Assembly (NCBI RefSeq): GCF_900168125.1
Contig: NZ_FUZF01000002.1
Coordinates: 1-56,318 of the forward strand
From: Sphingobacterium nematocida
GTDB taxonomy: Bacteria > Bacteroidota > Bacteroidia > Sphingobacteriales > Sphingobacteriaceae
Direction: 5' to 3'
Length of the DNA stretch: 56,318 nucleotides
Both the position numbers and the translations under genes were made by a program. Under the pieces are notes generated by a model. The model saw only the letters and a program-made list of their open reading frames with translations. It searched no databases and was not told the DNA's origin. Positions 51,591 to 56,318 of this stretch are shown here, piece after piece (the first letter of the stretch is position 1; each line of letters starts with the position of its first letter).

Positions 51591-53405
51591 ATGAGTTCAT
51601 TTGACTATAAAATTGAATTAAAGCGAATTCCACATAAACCTGGGGTTTATCAATATTTTGATAAGGATGATGTATTAATTTATGTCGGAAAGGCTAAGGA
51701 TTTAAAAAATCGTGTAGGCTCGTATTTTGTGAACGATCGGCAGCTGAACTCAAAAACCAAAGTTCTCGTACGGAAGATACAACGCATTGCCTTTACCATC
51801 GTAGATACGGAGATTGATGCCTGGCTTCTCGAGAATAATCTGATCAAAAAGCATAAGCCGAGATATAATGTCATGCTCAAGGACGATAAGACCTATCCTT
51901 GGATTGTGATAAAGAATGAGGCTTTTCCTAGAGTATTCTGGACACGAAAATATATTAAGGACGGGTCGAAGTATTACGGTCCTTATGCTTCAATTGGTAT
52001 GATGCATATTGTACTCGATACTATCCGGGAGTTGTTTCCCTTGAGGACCTGCTCTCTGAATTTAGCCCCGGAAAACATTGCTAAAGGGAAATATAAGGTT
52101 TGTTTGGAGTATCAGATAGGTAATTGCAAGGGACCTTGTGAAGGGTTGCAAGATCCGGAAGAGTATAATATGAACCTGGAAAGTATTAAAGATATTCTGA
52201 ATGGTAAGATAGGGGTGGTGACTTCGAGACTTAAAGAACAATTAAACGATGCTATCGCTGCACTAAATTTTGAAGAAGCACATGTTTTAAAGACAAAACT
52301 AGACAAACTGGACAATTATCAAAGTAAGTCAACAGTCGTCAGTTCGTCGATAACCAATATTGATGTTTTCAGTATTGCCTCTGATGAGAGTTACGCTTTC
52401 GTTAATTTCTTGAAGGTAATGAACGGCGTAGTTATTCAGACGCAAACATTGGAAATGAAAAAGCGATTGGAAGAGACTGATGAAGAGCTTCTGGCAATTG
52501 CCATCCCTGAAATCAGGAATCGATACAAGAGCGTTTCCCGTGAGATAATAGTGCCTTTTGAGATGCAGATTGAAGGTTTTTCAACAGATGTCACTTTTTT
52601 TGTGCCTAAGTTGGGCGATAAGCGAAAACTATTAGATCTTTCCTTGAAGAATGTTGCTTATTTTAAGAAGGAACGTTTGCTACAATATGAAAAACTGAAT
52701 CCTGAAGTAAAAACAGAGCGTCTGTTAAACCAGATGCAAAAAGACCTGCGGATGAACGTGCTGCCTCGACATATCGAGTGTTTTGATAACTCGAATATTC
52801 AAGGTAATTTCCCCGTATCAGCTATTGTTGTTTTTAAGGATGGAAAGCCGTCTAAAAAAGATTATAGGCATTTTAATGTGAAGACAGTAGAAGGGCCAAA
52901 TGATTTTGCGACGATGGAGGAGGCTGTTTTTAGGCGGTATAAGCGATTGTTGGATGAAAACCAGGAACTACCTCAGTTGATCATAATTGATGGCGGAAAG
53001 GGGCAGCTTGGAGCAGCACTGAAAAGTTTAAGGTTACTAGGGATCGAAAAAAAACTTACTGTAATTGGGATCGCGAAACGTTTGGAAGAGCTTTACTATC
53101 CAGGAGATCAATACCCATTATACCTGGACAAAAAATCCGAGACCTTACGTGTCATACAGCATCTTAGAGATGAAGCGCATCGTTTTGGTATTACTTTTCA
53201 CCGCAATCAACGTAGCCGTAAGACCTTTGTGTCGGAACTGGAGAATATTCCAGGTATAGGCAAGACAACCGTTGAAAAACTTCTTAAGGTGTTTAAGTCG
53301 GTAAAACGGATTAAAGAGCAATCTGATACAAGTTTATCAGAAATATTAAATACAAAGCAGCTAAAGGCACTTCGTGCATATTTTGAAGCGCCTTCAGATA
53401 AGTAG
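51591..53405 (+). CDS. uvrC: Excinuclease ABC subunit C
   Basis: A 604-residue nucleotide-excision-repair nuclease that makes the 3' and 5' incisions around lesions after UvrA/UvrB loading. The GIY-YIG domain is at the start (HKPGVYQYFDKDDVLIYVGKAKDLKNRV). The UVR motif that contacts UvrB is about residues 205-240 (AIAALNFEEAHVLKTKLDKL). The RNase H-like 5' nuclease domain lies in the second half (ECFDNSNIQGNFPVSAIVVF ... LIIIDGGKGQLGAA). A C-terminal helix-hairpin-helix pair ends it (NIPGIGKTTVEKLLKVFKSV). Length is normal. It converges on the antiporter with only 10 nt between the stops, so the two transcripts may overlap at their ends. Confidence 0.97.
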   Translation: MSSFDYKIELKRIPHKPGVYQYFDKDDVLIYVGKAKDLKNRVGSYFVNDRQLNSKTKVLVRKIQRIAFTIVDTEIDAWLLENNLIKKHKPRYNVMLKDDKTYPWIVIKNEAFPRVFWTRKYIKDGSKYYGPYASIGMMHIVLDTIRELFPLRTCSLNLAPENIAKGKYKVCLEYQIGNCKGPCEGLQDPEEYNMNLESIKDILNGKIGVVTSRLKEQLNDAIAALNFEEAHVLKTKLDKLDNYQSKSTVVSSSITNIDVFSIASDESYAFVNFLKVMNGVVIQTQTLEMKKRLEETDEELLAIAIPEIRNRYKSVSREIIVPFEMQIEGFSTDVTFFVPKLGDKRKLLDLSLKNVAYFKKERLLQYEKLNPEVKTERLLNQMQKDLRMNVLPRHIECFDNSNIQGNFPVSAIVVFKDGKPSKKDYRHFNVKTVEGPNDFATMEEAVFRRYKRLLDENQELPQLIIIDGGKGQLGAALKSLRLLGIEKKLTVIGIAKRLEELYYPGDQYPLYLDKKSETLRVIQHLRDEAHRFGITFHRNQRSRKTFVSELENIPGIGKTTVEKLLKVFKSVKRIKEQSDTSLSEILNTKQLKALRAYFEAPSDK

Positions 53406-53415
53406 TTTAAAGCCG

Positions 53416-55029
53416 TTAAGTGTGTTGAAAACCAGTTATTTTTACTTCGTCATAATCGAGCTGGTTTTCAATATTTCGTAATACGGTGTCGTCAAAGGTT
53501 TTCTCTTTCCGTATAAGCCGTAATTCATTCCGCTCTTCCTGGATAAGCGCCCGAATAATCTCTCGGCTTTCGGCCTTGTCAATAGTAAAGTTACTTGGGC
53601 CTGCAGTACATATATTTTTATCTTCCAGCATAGCGATTTCATTTTCCAAACGATGTTTATAGTGTAAAACCAGCCCATTGTCTTCTATTTCTTGGGAAAA
53701 ATCATTTTTTAATTTATCCAATGACGCTTGCTTGATTCTCTTTAGCACCATGATTTCCTGCTTGTCCTCCGAAATCCCAGTGCCTTGATCTTCAACTTTT
53801 AATAAGCGCAATAGCCATGGGAGAAGTAAGCCCTGACCCACAAGGGTAATCAGAATGGTTACGAATGTTACGAATAATATAATATTACGATGTGGAAAGA
53901 CTTCTCCATTAGGTAATAAAGCCGGGATGGATAATGCAGCAGCTAGAGAAACAACGCCTCGCATCGCTGCCAGGCTAATGATTAATGGTTCTTTCCAATC
54001 CGGTATGGGGAGATCCTTGTTCTTGAGTTTGGAACGGTACCAAGGTATATAGGTAACCATAAAGCTGTAGGCCATGCGAACTAAAATGATGACTAGGCTG
54101 AGTATGACCGCGTAGTAAATCCCCTGTTTAATCGTGTGGTGCTGCATATTAGCGATTACGACAGGAAGTTCTAATCCGATAAGGATGAACACGGCTGCAT
54201 TCATCAGGAATATAACGACCGCCCAGACAGAGGTTGCTTGGAGTCGAGAGGTATGGCTGAGATAACAGTCTGCGTGATAGGACATAAATAAACCTGCGGA
54301 TACTACGGCCAGTACACCTGAGAAACCATAGTGTTCTGCTACGATATAGACAATGTAAGGAACCAATAAAGTGAATACGGTATCAATGTTTGAGTTTGAT
54401 GGCATCTTGCGCAAGACGAAACCAGCGAAGGCACCAATAAGCAAGCCTATGGCAGTCCCGCCTACAGCCATAATAAAGAAGTCGGATACGGCTTCACGCA
54501 TTACAAATTGGCCCGTCATCACTGCGGCTAGAGCAAATTTGAAGACGATCAAACTAGATGCATCATTAATCAGACTTTCTCCCTCTAATACGCTGGTTAT
54601 CTTTTTTGGGATTTTTAAATGTTTCAGAATGGAAGTTGCAGCAACGGCGTCGGGAGGGGAGTTTATGCCCCCTAAAAGGAAGCCCATAGCAAGTGTAAGT
54701 CCCGGGATCAGCGAAGAAGATACGTAAGCAACAACCAAGGAAGTGATGAATACGAGGCCGAAAGCCATGGAAAATATTTGTTTTCGCCAGTTATGAAAAT
54801 CTTTCCAAGAGGTAAACCATGCTGCTTCAAATAAAATTGGCGGTAAAAATAATAGAAAAATAAGATCTGAATGAATTCGAATATGGGGCATACCGGGTGC
54901 AAGACTGATCAGTAGGCCCGCGATAACGAGAAATATAGGATAGGCTATTTTTAGTTTTTGGCCCAATAGTACTAGCATCATCACGCTGAATAGTACGCTG
55001 ATAGTGGTTAATAGATAATCGTGTATCAT
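53416..55029 (-). CDS. Na+/H+ antiporter (CPA1/NhaP type)
   Basis: A 537-residue inner-membrane protein with about 12-13 membrane segments (1-410) and a cytoplasmic tail of about 125 residues. CPA1 signatures are FLLFLPPILFEAAWFTSW, GGINSPPDAVAA, the charged membrane motif LEGESLINDASSLIVF, and the later NAAVFILIGLELPV and AAMRGVVSLAAALSIP. It exchanges cytoplasmic Na+ (or K+) for protons and so serves pH and salt balance. The tail is rich in charged helices (KRIKQASLDKLKNDFSQE) and is probably regulatory. There is no operon: it converges with uvrC and is separated from era by that gene's terminator. Confidence 0.92.
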   Translation of the reverse strand: MIHDYLLTTISVLFSVMMLVLLGQKLKIAYPIFLVIAGLLISLAPGMPHIRIHSDLIFLLFLPPILFEAAWFTSWKDFHNWRKQIFSMAFGLVFITSLVVAYVSSSLIPGLTLAMGFLLGGINSPPDAVAATSILKHLKIPKKITSVLEGESLINDASSLIVFKFALAAVMTGQFVMREAVSDFFIMAVGGTAIGLLIGAFAGFVLRKMPSNSNIDTVFTLLVPYIVYIVAEHYGFSGVLAVVSAGLFMSYHADCYLSHTSRLQATSVWAVVIFLMNAAVFILIGLELPVVIANMQHHTIKQGIYYAVILSLVIILVRMAYSFMVTYIPWYRSKLKNKDLPIPDWKEPLIISLAAMRGVVSLAAALSIPALLPNGEVFPHRNIILFVTFVTILITLVGQGLLLPWLLRLLKVEDQGTGISEDKQEIMVLKRIKQASLDKLKNDFSQEIEDNGLVLHYKHRLENEIAMLEDKNICTAGPSNFTIDKAESREIIRALIQEERNELRLIRKEKTFDDTVLRNIENQLDYDEVKITGFQHT

Positions 55030-55090
55030 GTAATAAAACCATTTATTAACTAAAAATAGTAATTAGTTTCGTTGTTTGTTGCCTCGGATA

Positions 55091-55124
55091 AAAAAAAGGG
55101 GCTGTCTCTTTTTGAGACAGCCCC
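55091..55124 (-). terminator. Rho-independent terminator of era
   Basis: Perfect 11-bp arms GGGGCTGTCTC (55098-55108) and GAGACAGCCCC (55114-55124) with a TTTTT loop; on the minus strand a T-run follows. It sits 12 nt after the era stop and before the antiporter gene. Confidence 0.92.
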
Positions 55125-55135
55125 ATTCCTATATT

Positions 55136-56014
55136 TTAGTCTTCGTATCCGAATCGCTTTAGATGATTTTTCTTGGACCTCCAATCTGGAATTACCTTGA
55201 CAAATAATTCTAGAAATACCTTTCCATCAATAAACTCTTCAATATCTTGACGAGCATAGGTACCTACTTTTTTGATCATTGCCCCCGCTTTTCCTATCAA
55301 GATGTTTTTCTGTGAATCCCGTTCTACAATGATTTCAGCAGCTATACGTGTTATTTTAGCTTCTTCTTTGTAGGAGGTCACGACTACTTCTGTGCTATAA
55401 GGGATTTCTTTGTCGTACAATTTGAAGATTTTTTCCCGAATCATCTCTGAAGCAAAAAAACGCATTGATTTATCGGTAAGCTCATCCTTCTCGTAATAGG
55501 GAGGGTGTATCGGGAGTTTTTCTTTAATATAATTTAATATGGGTGGTACATTGTAGCCCAGTAGTGCGGACATCGCAAATATAGCTTCTGGGTTGAGTTT
55601 CTCTTTCCAAAACTCGATCTTTTCTCGTACTTCTTCTTCCGAAGATTTATCAATTTTGTTAATTAATACAGCTACTGGGGAAGAACTATTGCGTAATTTG
55701 TCTATGACGTCATTCTCGTCATATTTTTCGTGAATGTCCGTGACAAATAAAATAATATCTGCATCTATTAAGGATCCTTGTACAAAATTCATCATAGATT
55801 CTTGTAATGTATATTTGGGAACGATCACGCCCGGAGTATCCGAAAAGATAATCTGATGATCTTCATCGTTGACTATACCCATAATACGGTGGCGGGTGGT
55901 TTGTGCTTTAGGTGTGATGATAGACATTTTTTCACCTACTAAAGCATTCATTAGCGTAGACTTACCTGCGTTTGGTTTACCAATGATACTTACGAATCCA
56001 GCTTTGTGCGACAT
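55136..56014 (-). CDS. era: GTPase Era
   Basis: A 292-residue GTPase that binds the 3' end of 16S rRNA and checks 30S maturation. The ATG at 56014 was chosen, giving MSHKAGFVSIIGKPNAGKS; the frame extends 18 codons further but these are not family-like. GTPase motifs: G1 at residues 12-19 (GKPNAGKS), G2 around TTRHRIMG, G3 DTPG and G4 NKID (LINKIDKS). The C-terminal KH domain has IVERDSQKNILIGKAGAMIKKVG, with the GKAGAMIK loop intact. Length is normal. It is divergent from the tRNA at the right edge; its own promoter was not found. Confidence 0.97.
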   Translation of the reverse strand: MSHKAGFVSIIGKPNAGKSTLMNALVGEKMSIITPKAQTTRHRIMGIVNDEDHQIIFSDTPGVIVPKYTLQESMMNFVQGSLIDADIILFVTDIHEKYDENDVIDKLRNSSSPVAVLINKIDKSSEEEVREKIEFWKEKLNPEAIFAMSALLGYNVPPILNYIKEKLPIHPPYYEKDELTDKSMRFFASEMIREKIFKLYDKEIPYSTEVVVTSYKEEAKITRIAAEIIVERDSQKNILIGKAGAMIKKVGTYARQDIEEFIDGKVFLELFVKVIPDWRSKKNHLKRFGYED

Positions 56015-56028
56015 TATTTTGCTTTTTA

Positions 56029-56060
56029 TTTGTTTTACAAAGAAACAAATAATATCTTTG
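56029..56060 (+). promoter_or_regulatory. Promoter reading toward the initiator tRNA (TTTG-N20-TATCTTTG)
   Basis: TTTG (56029-56032), 20 nt, then TATCTTTG (56053-56060): a full match to the Bacteroidota promoter form on the plus strand. The only gene downstream is the tRNA at 56217, so a leader of about 150 nt is implied. Confidence 0.6.
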
Positions 56061-56082
56061 TACTCCAATTAAGGGAGTAAAT

Positions 56083-56114
56083 AATCTTTGATTTTGATAA
56101 CAAGAACAAAGATT
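56083..56114. repeat. Inverted repeat in the tRNA leader
   Basis: AATCTTTG (56083-56090) and CAAAGATT (56107-56114), 16 nt apart, downstream of the tRNA promoter. It may form a leader hairpin or be a remnant of the promoter motif duplicated in inverted order. Confidence 0.45.
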
Positions 56115-56216
56115 TGAAATAAGAAAAGTAGAGATATAGGGTTAGTTTAACTCATTAGGCTTATATTCGCCAGCTGGTGAACATTGGGTCGAGTCTCAAA
56201 AGCAATAAAGATATAT

Positions 56217-56288
<72 letters not shown>

Positions 56289-56318
56289 CTAAAAAACATT
56301 AAAGCGCGAGGCTTTAGA

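Noticed and set aside
56015..56068. Longer era start (18 extra residues)
   Set aside because: The family begins just before the G1 motif, as in MSHKAGFVSIIGKP at 56014; the extra codons are low-complexity and not family-like.

Overview
The window is a stretch of Bacteroidota chromosome. It most resembles the family Sphingobacteriaceae (Sphingobacterium/Pedobacter relatives), but the genus cannot be fixed from sequence reading alone. The reasons are type IX secretion/gliding genes (SprA, SprE/PorW, GldJ, PorP/SprF, PorE-like, a CHU_C-tailed adhesin), a SusC/SusD pair, a DUF6266 protein, AT-rich spacers, and promoters of the Bacteroidota form TTG/TTTG - 19-21 nt - TAnnTTTG. No phage, insertion sequence, CRISPR array or rRNA was seen. 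The window looks like ordinary, mostly vertically inherited chromosome with one initiator tRNA at the right edge.

Layout. 1-7.5 kb (+): a truncated repeat-rich surface protein with a C-terminal type IX sorting domain, a PorP/SprF outer-membrane protein and a PorE-like TPR/PD40/OmpA protein form a tight cassette. It is followed by a membrane-anchored TPR/HTH regulator and a WD40 protein. 7.6-19.9 kb (-): dacB, maeB, ruvA, the 7-kb sprA and msrC all read leftward. 20.1-26 kb (+): pepP, then a three-gene unit of GH20 hexosaminidase, glycosylasparaginase and CutC. 26-30.2 kb (-): GH29 fucosidase, a cytosolic PAS histidine kinase and its single-domain response regulator. 30.6-31.2 kb (+): a DUF6266 gene behind a spacer rich in inverted repeats. 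31.3-37.5 kb (-): a ROK repressor-susC-susD operon with a consensus promoter and a strong terminator. 37.9-43.5 kb (+): a flavoprotein, a NagX/DUF5009 membrane protein, rpsO and pnp. 43.7-45.2 kb (-): gldJ. 45.4-53.4 kb (+): ispF, sprE/porW, a class A penicillin-binding protein and uvrC. 53.4-56 kb (-): a CPA1 Na+/H+ antiporter and era. 56.2 kb (+): initiator tRNA-Met.

Two themes join the genes. The first is type IX secretion: the translocon SprA, the lipoproteins SprE/PorW and GldJ, the PorP/SprF-PorE attachment module and one of its probable clients all lie within 50 kb, though in separate transcription units. The second is glycoprotein or amino-sugar use: GH20 hexosaminidase, glycosylasparaginase (cleaves the GlcNAc-Asn link), GH29 fucosidase, ROK-SusCD uptake and a NagX-like protein lie within 20 kb, which suggests catabolism of N-glycans or other GlcNAc/fucose-containing glycans. 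The rest are housekeeping genes.

No clearly new multi-gene system was proven. The best leads are the regulator coupled to the adhesin/PorP/PorE cassette, the CutC gene translationally coupled to glycosylasparaginase, the inverted-repeat spacer before DUF6266, and the sprE-PBP1A pairing. All product calls come from reading motifs and protein character by eye; no database search was run.
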